From Saccharibacillus soli (lineage in GTDB: Bacteria > Bacillota > Bacilli > Paenibacillales > Paenibacillaceae), in contig NIOB01000001.1 in NCBI GenBank assembly GCA_002189105.1, positions 1,240,001 through 1,304,000 on the forward strand: DNA of 64,000 nt. The letters are read 5' to 3'. This document shows positions 16,656 through 25,470 of this stretch, one piece after another (position 1 is the stretch's first letter; every line of letters begins with the position of its first letter). The translations under genes and the position numbers were made by a program. Below the pieces are notes generated by a model that worked only from the letters and a program-made list of their open reading frames with translations, had not been told where the DNA came from and ran no database searches.

Positions 16656-17615
16656 TCAAGAAGCCAGACGCAGCACCAGGATACCCGCCAGAGCCAGCAG
16701 GATGCCAAGCGTTTCCTGCCGACTCATGACGTCCTTGAGATAGAAGCGGGCATACAGCAGGACAATCACGACGTTCAGCGCGGCAATCGCAGAGACAATG
16801 CCCGTGATGCCATCCTCATAAGCCCGAAGCATCAAGACCATACCCACAATATTCGTCAGGCCTACGGTTATGCCCCACAGCAGCGTTCGTCTGACCGACC
16901 AGACTGCTGGAGTCGTGGATGAGATGCTGGGTTCAACAGACAGAGCCTCAGCGGACTCCTCATTTTCCACCGAAGACCCATCAGAAGCGGGATGAACCGA
17001 CTCGCGCGCTGCGTGCATCGACAGCTTCCGAACCCGATCTACCGTGTACATCAAGCCAAACAGCAGCGTCCCCGTCGCAAACATCATCGTTAACACGGGC
17101 AGCAGCGAACCACCGGAGAGTACGGACTGTTTGGAGCTGAGGTCCGTGAAGGCATACAGCAGCATTGCCAGCAGTCCCCACTGCCAGCCCAGAAGCTGGC
17201 CGCTTTGCAGATCACTGCGGTAGCGAACGATGATGAGCGCAACCACTACGATGCAGAATCCCAACAGCTGCATGGAACCCAGCGTCTCGCGCCAGAGCAG
17301 GTAAGCGGCGAGCACGACAACAATCGGCGTCAATCCGGAGAAAAAAGCGACAACCGAGGCGCGACCAATTTCATATCCCTTATACAGCGAAGCGTTAGCG
17401 GCAAATGAAAATAAACCCATACACACGCCAAAGATAACGCCGTTGTTCCAGGGTTGAGCGGCTTGAATGTTTAGCAGGATGGAGATTAAAGCGCCGGACA
17501 GGTAGACGCCGACGAACAGCAGATTGCGATCAACCGGACGCTGGGACGTCCATTGATACAGAATTCCCCGTACACCGAAGCAGAGCGCGGCGCAGGCGGC
17601 AAACAGGAACCACAT
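16656..17615 (-). CDS. EamA/DMT-superfamily transporter
   Basis: 319 aa with about ten hydrophobic helices in two EamA halves. The halves are separated by an unusually long hydrophilic stretch (around residues 200-245, rich in Ser/Glu), probably a cytoplasmic loop. The first half has the FSFAANASLYKGYEIGRASVVAFFSGLTPIVV pattern; the second ends in the YLKDVMSRQETLGILLALAGILVL motif of the superfamily. The start is the ATG at 17615 with AAGGAGG upstream; the longer frame adds a non-family N-terminus. Substrate unknown. It follows the DapA-family gene on the same strand (98-bp gap), so the two may share a transcript and a substrate. Confidence 0.85.
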   Translation of the reverse strand: MWFLFAACAALCFGVRGILYQWTSQRPVDRNLLFVGVYLSGALISILLNIQAAQPWNNGVIFGVCMGLFSFAANASLYKGYEIGRASVVAFFSGLTPIVVVLAAYLLWRETLGSMQLLGFCIVVVALIIVRYRSDLQSGQLLGWQWGLLAMLLYAFTDLSSKQSVLSGGSLLPVLTMMFATGTLLFGLMYTVDRVRKLSMHAARESVHPASDGSSVENEESAEALSVEPSISSTTPAVWSVRRTLLWGITVGLTNIVGMVLMLRAYEDGITGIVSAIAALNVVIVLLYARFYLKDVMSRQETLGILLALAGILVLRLAS

Positions 17616-17712
17616 GTGACGGATTAACCTCCTTGATCGGAAGCTCCTTGTGCGTATGATTATCAAGGTAGCGTTGGTGTTCAGATCCACCTTTTACCGA
17701 TTGTCTTAGGCC

Positions 17713-18630
17713 TCATTCGCTCCGTACACTGAAGATTCCTTCTTGCGCAGCAAGGGAATCCAGCTGTTCCTCAATCTCTTGCAGTTCAGTCTGGACGATG
17801 GGCATAAGCGGAAGGGGAAGACCGGGTGCCTCCATCAGCCCCAACCGGATGGCAATCGCTGCCGCCACACGCAGACCGCCATAACGATCAAACAGATCCC
17901 AGATCGGCTTCAACTGCGCGGATTGCTCAAGCGCTTCTTTCATACGTCCTGCCTGGGCATGACGAACCATCTTCAGGCATGTACGTGGAAACAATCCGCC
18001 CAATATGGAATACCAGACGTCACAGCCAGCCAATAATCCTGAGGCGCCATACCGGTCTCCGCTCACGCCAAGCGCAAATCCCTCGGGGACGTGTGAACGA
18101 AGACGCTGTACGTGCTGCCGGGCTTCTTGAGGGTCAAGGGGAACACCCGGCAGCTTGACCGACTGCACGTGAGGAAGTGCGGCAATTCGTCCGTGCAGCT
18201 CGTCGCTGAACGTAAATTTCGTCACGCGCGGATTGTCGTAGACGCACAGCGGTACCGATAAATGGCGTGTCACCTGCTCATACAGCAAATATGTCTCCGC
18301 TTCGGTTAACGGCTGATAGGAGACAGGCGCAAGCAGAACTGCCGTTACCCCGGCGCGCTGTGCATCTTCAGCCATAGCCAGCACTTCGCGGATACGCAGG
18401 GCGCTAATACTCGCCATGACCGGAATATCTCCGGCTGCACCCACCGCAAGCTCGATGATTCGCCGACGCTCCGGACGATCGAAATACATGTAGTTCCCCG
18501 TTGAACCGAGTACCCCAATGGAATCGACACGCGCGACAGCCAGATGTTGAATCAGTCGAAGAAACGCCGACTCGTCAAGTTCTTCTTCCCTTAATGGAGT
18601 CAGTGGAAACGCAGACAATCCCGTAAACAT
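17713..18630 (-). CDS. DapA-family (dihydrodipicolinate synthase-like) lyase/aldolase
   Basis: 305 aa TIM-barrel Schiff-base enzyme. The pyruvate-binding GSTGNYMYF loop, the catalytic Tyr (VYDNPRVTKF) and the Schiff-base Lys (VQSVKLPG) are visible, so it is probably active. Its loops depart from true DapA and no lysine-pathway genes are nearby, so N-acetylneuraminate lyase-like or other 2-oxo-acid aldolase activity is equally possible. I choose the ATG at 18630 since AGGAGG lies just upstream, inside the longer frame. It is divergent from the MocR-type regulator. Confidence 0.82.
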   Translation of the reverse strand: MFTGLSAFPLTPLREEELDESAFLRLIQHLAVARVDSIGVLGSTGNYMYFDRPERRRIIELAVGAAGDIPVMASISALRIREVLAMAEDAQRAGVTAVLLAPVSYQPLTEAETYLLYEQVTRHLSVPLCVYDNPRVTKFTFSDELHGRIAALPHVQSVKLPGVPLDPQEARQHVQRLRSHVPEGFALGVSGDRYGASGLLAGCDVWYSILGGLFPRTCLKMVRHAQAGRMKEALEQSAQLKPIWDLFDRYGGLRVAAAIAIRLGLMEAPGLPLPLMPIVQTELQEIEEQLDSLAAQEGIFSVRSE

Positions 18631-18685
18631 TTTTTGCTTCCTCCTCTTCACAATCCTTAACGATTTCGTATAGTATATAGAGAAT

Positions 18686-18707
18686 CTGGTCTGTTCGATA
18701 GAACCAG
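18686..18707. promoter_or_regulatory. Inverted repeat in the dapA-like/mocR intergenic region
   Basis: CTGGT (18686-18690), 12 bp, then ACCAG (18703-18707), midway between the divergent DapA-family and MocR-type genes. It is a candidate binding site for the MocR protein; short arms keep confidence low. Confidence 0.35.
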
Positions 18708-18737
18708 TTTATTCAAGATCAAAGGAGCCAGAATGAC

Positions 18738-20231
18738 ATGTTGGAAATCACGCCGCTCTTAACTAAACATTCTGCGGGGTCCTCTGAGGAAGAACCGCTC
18801 TATCTCCAGTTATACGATCACATCAAAACGGAGATCCGAACCGGACGGATCGCTTCGGGCAGTCAGCTTCCTTCTCAGCGCAGGCTCGCCCTTCATCTAT
18901 CCGTAAGCCGGAACACGGTGGACAGCGCTTATCAGCAGCTGCTCTCGGAAGGTTATCTATATAGCGAACCCCGCAAGGGACTGTTTGTCGCAGAACTTCC
19001 CGATTTCAACCCCCAGCTCACATCGACGGCATCCGGGAAAGGGGTGGGCACAAACTCGTCCCTGAAGTCTCTTCCTTCAACCAAAGCCCCAGCACAGGCG
19101 GCAGTTGAACCTGCTACCCATTCCTTCCTTTCGGATGAGGCACCTTCCATCGCGTATGATTTTCGCAACGGCAGCGTGGATGCTCGTCATTTTCCGTATC
19201 GGTTATGGCGTCAGTTCAGCGTCAGCATGCTGTCTACCGACAATGCTCGCCTGCTGCAATACGGTCATCCACAGGGGGAATTGGAGCTGCGCCGACAGAT
19301 CGCGGATTATCTCTACCAGTCGCGGGGCGTACACAGCTCGGCGGAGCAGATTGTCATTGGCGCCGGTACCCAATGGCTGCTGGACATCTTGTGTCGTCTG
19401 CTGGGTCGGGACACATCCTACGGCATGGAGGAGCCAGGTTATCCACGGGTGCGCACCATCTTTGAAGATTGTGGACGCCCACCAGCCGCAATCAGACTGG
19501 ATGATTCCGGCGTACGAACCGATGAGCTGCTGCGCAGTGGGGTTCAGGCGGTCTATGTGACTCCATCGCATCAATTTCCCACAGGCATCGTCATGCCTGT
19601 CTCCAGACGTCTGGAGCTGATCGAGTGGGCGAAGACGCATGGTGGGACGATCATCGAAGACGATTATGACAGTGAATTCCGCTATGAAGGCCGACCGATT
19701 CCATCCCTGCACAGTCTGGATCATCATGGCAATACCGTCTATCTCGGGACATTCTCCAAGTCGCTTATGCCTTCGGTGCGAATTGGGTATCTGGTGCTTC
19801 CCGACAAGCTGATGGATGTCTATCGCCAGCGGGGTCATCATTATAAACAAACGGCTTCCCGACTGGATCAGCACACGCTGGCACTGTTCATGCAGAGCGG
19901 CGAATGGTCTCGGCACCTGAATCGGATGCGGAATCTCTATAAAAAAAGATACACCGCTCTGCATACCGCGATTCGCTCCCATATGAGCCAGCAGATGCGG
20001 GTCATTGGCGCTTCTTCCGGGCTGCATCTGCTGTTGGAGCCAGTAAATGGCATGACGGAACGCGAATTGATCGCTTCTGCCGAAAAAGTTGGCGTGCGTG
20101 TGTATCCCGTCGAGGAGTTCCACATGCAGCCGCCGGAAGAGTCTCCGGCTCGGGTGCTGCTTGGTTATTCCGGACTCAGCGAGGAAGAGATTGGCGAGGG
20201 GATCAAGCGGCTTGCGCAGGCCTGGAGTTGA
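18738..20231 (+). CDS. MocR/GntR-family regulator with aminotransferase-like domain
   Basis: 497 aa. Residues ~20-90 are a GntR winged helix (YLQLYDHIKTEIRTGRI, LPSQRRLALHLSVSRNTVDSAYQQL). After a ~40-residue linker the rest is a fold-type I aminotransferase domain with the EDDYDSEFRYEGRPIPSL segment and the PLP lysine in LGTFSKSLMPSVRIGY. MocR proteins sense PLP or an amino compound rather than acting as enzymes. AAAGGAG precedes the ATG. The divergent DapA-family and EamA genes are its most likely targets; known relatives include PdxR, GabR and EctR-like proteins. Confidence 0.9.
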   Translation: MLEITPLLTKHSAGSSEEEPLYLQLYDHIKTEIRTGRIASGSQLPSQRRLALHLSVSRNTVDSAYQQLLSEGYLYSEPRKGLFVAELPDFNPQLTSTASGKGVGTNSSLKSLPSTKAPAQAAVEPATHSFLSDEAPSIAYDFRNGSVDARHFPYRLWRQFSVSMLSTDNARLLQYGHPQGELELRRQIADYLYQSRGVHSSAEQIVIGAGTQWLLDILCRLLGRDTSYGMEEPGYPRVRTIFEDCGRPPAAIRLDDSGVRTDELLRSGVQAVYVTPSHQFPTGIVMPVSRRLELIEWAKTHGGTIIEDDYDSEFRYEGRPIPSLHSLDHHGNTVYLGTFSKSLMPSVRIGYLVLPDKLMDVYRQRGHHYKQTASRLDQHTLALFMQSGEWSRHLNRMRNLYKKRYTALHTAIRSHMSQQMRVIGASSGLHLLLEPVNGMTERELIASAEKVGVRVYPVEEFHMQPPEESPARVLLGYSGLSEEEIGEGIKRLAQAWS

Positions 20232-20265
20232 ATCCTGCTTTTGCTGAACCCAAATACGAGATAAA

Positions 20266-20299
20266 AGCGTGTGTTCTCTTCAGGAGACGCACGTTTTTC
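20266..20299 (+). terminator. Terminator after the MocR gene
   Basis: An imperfect GC-rich stem (CGTGTG...CGCACG, with TCTC/GAGA inside) ending in TTTTT, about 35 bp past the stop codon. Confidence 0.6.
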
Positions 20300-20369
20300 T
20301 GTGATTCATGCATAGTTCACCCGGAAGATCAGCTTGGTTTTTCCAGATAAGCCGTTGTACCGACGAACA

Positions 20370-20413
20370 TGTACGAACGTACAATATCCACGCCTCCTTT
20401 CTGCTCTTATAAT
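20370..20413 (+). promoter_or_regulatory. Promoter with 14-bp palindromic operator for the two-component operon
   Basis: A perfect TATAAT (-10) at 20408-20413 lies 22-30 bp before the kinase start. Upstream is the perfect palindrome TGTACGAACGTACA at 20370-20383, centred about 31 bp ahead of the -10 box where no good -35 sequence exists. This layout suits a promoter activated by a dimeric regulator, plausibly the operon's own response regulator. Confidence 0.55.
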
Positions 20414-20434
20414 GAGAGAGAAGGGGGCGTTGTT

Positions 20435-21655
20435 TTGATTTTGATGCTTGAACGTTTTCGTTTTGTATCCAAGAGGCCGGCCGCCTCGTCGGACGAACTG
20501 TTCGTCTCCAGATTACCGATCGCCATTTGGTTGAGTCTGGTATTCGCGGCTTCGCTGATCTTGCAGAATTTCACTCGACCGACCGTTGCCGCCAGTCTAA
20601 TCTTCGCGCTGGTGATGGCTCTGCACTTTTATATCCACTGGAATGCCCACCGTCTCGCTCCCATGTATCCGTGGGGATACGCTCTGATTCAGCAGGCACT
20701 GATCGGGACTGGTGCTTTGCTGCTTCCGGAAGGCTATCAAGCGATCATCATCGGCTTCTTGCCTGTTCTGGTCGCGCAGAGTCTGGCCGTATTCGATCAG
20801 AAAAGAAAAATCGCGGGCGTCCTGCTGGCGAATATTAGTCTGTTCGCAGCGATCGTCGGGATGCTGGGCCAACTCCGGGATTTAACGCTGCTCGCGCCGC
20901 TGTTCATCATGATGCTTGTCTTGGTCATCGCTTATGCGTTGTTATTTTTTAATCAGGTGCATGCACGCGTTCGTACGCAAGCGTTTCTGAATGATCTGGA
21001 GATCGCGCATCGCAAAGTGGAAGAATTGACGTTGGCCAATGAACGCCAGCGCATGGCCCGGGATTTGCACGATACGCTTGCGCAGGGCGTCGCCGGACTG
21101 ATTATGCAGCTGGAAGCGGCCGAAGCTTTTATGATGCAGGGCAATGCGGGGCGGACGGAGACCATCATCCGGCAGTCCAAAGAACAAGCAAGAAAGACGT
21201 TAGCCGATGCCAGGCGTGCGATCGATAATCTCCGAACCAAGTCGGCAGCAAATACGGATTTTCGTGAAGCCGCGGAAGCGGAGATCGAACGTTTTGTCCA
21301 AGCAATCGGAATGGTCGTATACGCGGACATCCGATTCGGGCGCTCGCCATCGCGCATGGCCGCTGAACATCTGCTGCAAATCTTGAGTGAGTGCCTGACG
21401 AATGTAGCCAAACATGCCCATGCCGACAAAGTTTGGGTTTCCATATCGGAACATGGCGGACAGCTCGATCTGGAAATTAGGGACAATGGAATTGGATTTA
21501 ATGTGAACCAGATCGGGAAGCAGGTCGGACATTACGGACTGCTCGGCATTCAGGAGAGAGTTCGGTTATTTGGCGGGGAATTTCACCTATCCAGCAGCGA
21601 CGAAGGCACTCGTATTCGGATACAAGCCCCATCAGGCGAAGGAGAGACGTTATGA
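20435..21655 (+). CDS. Two-component sensor histidine kinase (HisKA_3 type)
   Basis: 406 aa from the TTG at 20435, seven bases after AAGGGGG; an ATG at 20444 is the alternative. A longer reading from 20369 is rejected because a perfect -10 box lies inside it. The N-terminal ~150 residues hold five or six hydrophobic segments with almost no outside loops. A short coiled coil leads to the HisKA_3 motif MARDLHDTLAQGVAGLIMQLE with the phosphorylated His, then the ATPase N box (ILSECLTNVAKHAHA) and the DNGIGFN and HYGLLGIQER G boxes. Organisation resembles LiaS/DesK-type kinases that sense membrane or envelope stress. ATGA overlap with the regulator gene. Confidence 0.9.
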   Translation: MILMLERFRFVSKRPAASSDELFVSRLPIAIWLSLVFAASLILQNFTRPTVAASLIFALVMALHFYIHWNAHRLAPMYPWGYALIQQALIGTGALLLPEGYQAIIIGFLPVLVAQSLAVFDQKRKIAGVLLANISLFAAIVGMLGQLRDLTLLAPLFIMMLVLVIAYALLFFNQVHARVRTQAFLNDLEIAHRKVEELTLANERQRMARDLHDTLAQGVAGLIMQLEAAEAFMMQGNAGRTETIIRQSKEQARKTLADARRAIDNLRTKSAANTDFREAAEAEIERFVQAIGMVVYADIRFGRSPSRMAAEHLLQILSECLTNVAKHAHADKVWVSISEHGGQLDLEIRDNGIGFNVNQIGKQVGHYGLLGIQERVRLFGGEFHLSSSDEGTRIRIQAPSGEGETL

Positions 21656-22320
21656 ATAGGCAGCCCGATAAGAGTTACAAGATACTGATCGTTGACGACC
21701 ATCTCGTTGTGAGAGAAGGTTTGAAGCTGATATTGGAAACCAACCCTCTATTTCAAGTGGCCGGCGAAGCGGAGAACGGGGAAATCGCCGTACAGCTGGC
21801 TGAACAGTTGAAGCCTGATGCGATTCTCATCGATCTCAATATGCCGGTGATGAGCGGTCTGGAGGCGATGAAAGCCATGAATCGCAAAGGCATCGAGATT
21901 CCGGTCATTATTCTGACGACTTACAACGAAGACGAGTTGATCGCGGACGGATTGGAACTCGGCGCCAAAGGGTACCTGCTCAAGGACACCGGGCGAGAGC
22001 ATCTGTTTCGCACAATCGAGTCCGCTGTTCGCGGCGAGACGCTGCTTCAAGCCGATATTGTCGGACGGGCGTTTGCCGCGAGGCAGCGTAGACAGAGCAA
22101 GCAGGCGGAAGCCAAGCCTCAAGCGATACTGAGCGTCAAAGAGGTGCAGATTCTTCAGTTCGTCGCCAAAGGTTATCGCAGCAAAGAAATTGCTTTTGAT
22201 ATGGGCATCTCCGAGCGTACAGTCAAAGCGCATCTGACGAATATCTACAACAAACTTGGCGTCGATTCACGCATGCAGGCCATCTCGGCAGCGGTCGAGC
22301 AGGGGATTTTGCACCTGTAA
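21652..22320 (+). CDS. NarL/LiaR-family response regulator
   Basis: 222 aa. The receiver domain has the acidic pair IVDDH, phospho-acceptor Asp61 (ILIDLNMPVMSG), the switch Thr (ILTTY) and Lys (YLLKD). After a linker rich in Arg/Gln, the LuxR-type HTH reads LSVKEVQILQFVAKGYRSKEIAFDMGISERTVKAHLTNI. Paired with the kinase by a 4-base overlap. The palindrome at 20370-20383 is a possible autoregulatory site and the MMPL transporter downstream a possible target; both are inference. Confidence 0.93.
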   Translation: MNRQPDKSYKILIVDDHLVVREGLKLILETNPLFQVAGEAENGEIAVQLAEQLKPDAILIDLNMPVMSGLEAMKAMNRKGIEIPVIILTTYNEDELIADGLELGAKGYLLKDTGREHLFRTIESAVRGETLLQADIVGRAFAARQRRQSKQAEAKPQAILSVKEVQILQFVAKGYRSKEIAFDMGISERTVKAHLTNIYNKLGVDSRMQAISAAVEQGILHL

Positions 22321-22372
22321 ATCTAATAATGGTAGAGCTTCCACAAACTCGCCCACATCGAACGCATCCAGG

Positions 22373-22412
22373 CAAAAGTCCTTCCCGCGCAGCAGCGGAA
22401 AAGGGCTTTTTG
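22373..22412 (+). terminator. Terminator after the two-component operon
   Basis: AAAAGTCCTT and AAGGGCTTTTT flank a CCGC/GCGG inner stem, ending in a T tract, 53 bp past the response-regulator stop. Confidence 0.7.
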
Positions 22413-22604
22413 CCGATTCGTTCCCAGATTTTGGAGACTGCTTATCTTAATTAAGCCTGACTTCCGCAGCCTGCAAATCTGCCCTTTTTGCCCAAAGGTA
22501 CAGGTACACACGCCGCACGTTTGTACGATGGCGTCCTGCCGTTTCAGCGATAAGATGAGTGCAGACAGACATCGAACATCAATGAAATGGAGTGGAATCT
22601 GCAT

Positions 22605-24809
22605 ATGGCAAAATATTTGTATCGTCTGGGTCTATGGTCAGCCAGGAATCGCGTAAAGGTCATGTTGGGAGGAATCGGACTGCTGCTGGCAGCCGCGATT
22701 CTGGCTTTAACGATCGGCCCTGCTTTTAACGAAAATACACCGATTCCAGGCTTACAGTCTCAAGAAGCTTTGGAAACGATGAATAAAGAGTTCCCTTCTC
22801 CTCCGAAAAAAAGCGGGGAAACGAAGATCGTGTTCAAAGCGCCGGATAACGAAAGGTTATCTTCGCAGAAAGCGCAGACGCTGATCGCCTCCACGCTCAA
22901 ACTGGTAGCTGAAGACCCGACAGTCCAAGAAACGATCAGTCCTTATCAGAACGGTTCGCTCAGCGCCGACCGCAAGATCGCTTACGCAACTGTTACTTAT
23001 CGAGTACCGGGCGGAGACGTAACCCCGGAATCGAAAACGCATATCGAATCGGCGATCGAGAAGCTGCGCGATGCCGGTTGGCAGGCCGAATTGACGGGCG
23101 ATGGCTACGTGAAAATGAAGATCGTCAGCTTGATGGAGGTTGTCGGCGTGTTGATCGCGTTCCTTGTACTCTCGGTTACGTTTGCTTCGTTCCTCACTGG
23201 CGTGCTGCCGATTGCAACCGCCGTCGTCGGACTCGGCATCGGCCTGATGGGTGTCCTGCTCGGCTCGAACGTTCTGGACATGTCTTCGACTTCGTTATCA
23301 TTGTCCGCCATGTTGGGACTTGCGGTTGGCATCGATTACGCGCTGTTTATCGTCTCGCGTTACCGGCAGCAGTTGAGCGAAGGATATGACCGGGAAGAAT
23401 CAATCGCCATTGCAAACGGAACCGCTGGCAGTTCGGTTGTATTCGCGGGTATTACCGTCATCATCGGGTTGTGCGGCTTGGCTGTCGCGCAAATCCCGTT
23501 CTTGACCGCGATGGGTCTTGCCGGAGCGCTCTGCGTGCTGGTTGCGGTAATCATCGCCGTCATCTTCGTACTTGCGGTTCTGTCCGCAATGGGCGATCGA
23601 ATTAGCGCAAAACCCCGAAATGCGCTGCTGGCTAAATTTTCGCGCAAATCTTCCAATCCATCGTCCAAGCGGCGTGAAGGCGTTGATACCACTTGGGGCC
23701 TTTTCGTCACCCGACGCCCATGGCTGGCTGTGTTGGCAGGTGTAATTCTGCTTGCTGCGATCGCCCTGCCATTCAGCCGGATGGAGCTTGGTATGCCCGA
23801 CGACGCACAGAAGCCGGTTGAACAAACGGAAAGACGGGCTTATGATCTGCAAACCGAAGCTTACGGCGCCGGCATCCACAGTCCGCTGGTGATCCTGGCC
23901 GAGACGTCCGGCGGAACGCAGGGTACGACCGAAGTGCAAAAAGCAATCGACGCGCTCGGTAAATTCAAGAACATCGGAACGGTCGCACCCGCTATGCCGG
24001 GGACTTCGGGTCATCTGTTCCTCATCAGTGTGATTCCATCAACCGGGGCGCATGACCAGGAGACGCGCGACTTGGTGCAGCAGATTCGAGACGAATCCGC
24101 GACCATTCAACAGGAAACCGGCGTGCGCTTGATGGTCACGGGCAGCACGGCGGTCGGGATCGACATCTCACAGAAGCTCAACGACGCGCTGCCCAAGTTC
24201 TGCCTGGTGATTATCGGTCTGGCTTTCCTGCTGCTGATGATGGTCTTCCGTTCGCTGCTGGTGCCGATCAAAGCAGTTCTCGGATTTGTGTTATCGCTAG
24301 GAGCCACGTTTGGCTTTGTCGTGCTTGTTGTTCAAGACGGTCATATGGGAACGTTATTCGGCTTCGGAGGCCCAGGGCCCGTGCTGAACTTCCTTCCGAT
24401 TATTGTCGTCGGTATTCTGTTCGGCCTGGCGATGGACTACGAAGTGTTCCTGGTCAGTCGGATGCGTGAAGAATTCAAGCGCAGCGGCGACGCCAAATGT
24501 GCCGTTCTGGCTGGCATCAAGCACAGCGGCAGCGTCGTCACCGCGGCCGGTCTGATTATGATCTCCGTATTCGTCGGCTTCATGCTGGCCGAAGATCCGA
24601 TCATCAAATCAATGGGCTTTGCACTCGCGTTCGGCATTTTGTTCGACGCATTCGTTGTCCGCATGCTGATCGTACCGGGCGCGATGACGCTGATGGGACG
24701 TTCCGCTTGGTATTTGCCGAAATGGCTGGATCGGATTCTGCCAAATATCGACGTCAAAGGTGAATCGGTTATGGAAGAAGTCGAGCGGCGCAAGACGGAG
24801 GCGGCTTAA
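22605..24809 (+). CDS. MMPL/RND-superfamily transporter
   Basis: 734 aa. Two homologous halves, each with a large extracytoplasmic loop and a cluster of hydrophobic helices (first cluster around residues 175-340, second around 525-710), after an initial helix (VMLGGIGLLLAAAILAL). The family motif GIDYALFIVSRYR appears in the first half and its counterpart AMDYEVFLVSRMREE in the second; the Asp residues serve the proton relay. The ATG at 22605 has GGAGTGG upstream and gives the usual MMPL start. Such proteins export lipids, siderophores or drugs; the substrate here is unknown. Confidence 0.9.
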   Translation: MAKYLYRLGLWSARNRVKVMLGGIGLLLAAAILALTIGPAFNENTPIPGLQSQEALETMNKEFPSPPKKSGETKIVFKAPDNERLSSQKAQTLIASTLKLVAEDPTVQETISPYQNGSLSADRKIAYATVTYRVPGGDVTPESKTHIESAIEKLRDAGWQAELTGDGYVKMKIVSLMEVVGVLIAFLVLSVTFASFLTGVLPIATAVVGLGIGLMGVLLGSNVLDMSSTSLSLSAMLGLAVGIDYALFIVSRYRQQLSEGYDREESIAIANGTAGSSVVFAGITVIIGLCGLAVAQIPFLTAMGLAGALCVLVAVIIAVIFVLAVLSAMGDRISAKPRNALLAKFSRKSSNPSSKRREGVDTTWGLFVTRRPWLAVLAGVILLAAIALPFSRMELGMPDDAQKPVEQTERRAYDLQTEAYGAGIHSPLVILAETSGGTQGTTEVQKAIDALGKFKNIGTVAPAMPGTSGHLFLISVIPSTGAHDQETRDLVQQIRDESATIQQETGVRLMVTGSTAVGIDISQKLNDALPKFCLVIIGLAFLLLMMVFRSLLVPIKAVLGFVLSLGATFGFVVLVVQDGHMGTLFGFGGPGPVLNFLPIIVVGILFGLAMDYEVFLVSRMREEFKRSGDAKCAVLAGIKHSGSVVTAAGLIMISVFVGFMLAEDPIIKSMGFALAFGILFDAFVVRMLIVPGAMTLMGRSAWYLPKWLDRILPNIDVKGESVMEEVERRKTEAA

Positions 24810-24934
24810 CGGCGATTGTCGTGGGTGCTGGAAGCGAGGCACTTCTGCTCGCAGTACGATCCAAGCTGGTTCGTGATCCGGTTTCAAACGGAATAAGATT
24901 TGTTAATGACTAAGGTCGAAAGGAGGGAGCGAGT

Positions 24935-25321
24935 ATGCAAGTGTTCATCAACTTACCCTTAAAGAGTGACGAAGTGCCGCGTCTGCGCGAAGCGATCGGA
25001 TGGGACAGACGGGAAAGCGATTATCCGGTTTTGTTTGAACGCTGTAATTTCTGGGCGGGCGCCCGGAGCGAGCAGGGCAAGCTGATTGCTTTTGGCTACA
25101 TAGCCGGCATGGGTCTCCAGCATGGTTACATGGAAGACATCATGGTACATCCCGATGTCCAAGGCCGCGGCATTGGAGAACGATTGGTCAAAAAATTGCT
25201 CGAAGAAGCGCAGGCTTACGGATTGGAGATTGTGACGCTGACCTTTGCGGATCGACATGCCTCTTTCTATGAACGATGCGGATTCCGCGTAGGCTCAGGC
25301 GGCGTGTGGGTGAGAGAATAG
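24935..25321 (+). CDS. GNAT-family N-acetyltransferase
   Basis: 128 aa. Single GNAT domain: GYMEDIMVHPDVQGRGIGERLVKKLLEEA is the acetyl-CoA pyrophosphate loop (Q/RxxGxG/A) and ASFYERCGFRVGSGGVWV the C-terminal strand. AAAGGAGGG precedes the ATG. Acceptor substrate not predictable. Followed by a strong terminator. Confidence 0.9.
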   Translation: MQVFINLPLKSDEVPRLREAIGWDRRESDYPVLFERCNFWAGARSEQGKLIAFGYIAGMGLQHGYMEDIMVHPDVQGRGIGERLVKKLLEEAQAYGLEIVTLTFADRHASFYERCGFRVGSGGVWVRE

Positions 25322-25374
25322 ATAGGCCCAGACTTCTAAGAGGACGAGTCTGAATACAGCGGTATGCTATCCAG

Positions 25375-25413
25375 TCCAAAGCGCGAAGCTTAGGTTTCGC
25401 GCTTTGGATTTTT
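25375..25413 (+). terminator. Terminator after GNAT gene
   Basis: A 13-bp perfect stem (TCCAAAGCGCGAA with TTCGCGCTTTGGA) followed by TTTTT. Confidence 0.88.
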
Positions 25414-25470
25414 CGTGTTTTCAAGCTAACATCCGAGATTCGGCATAAACCAATTCAAAAGGATGAAGGA

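Noticed and set aside
20369-20434. Longer histidine kinase start at 20369
   Set aside because: It contains a perfect TATAAT and a palindromic operator, lacks a ribosome site, and adds residues not expected in the family.
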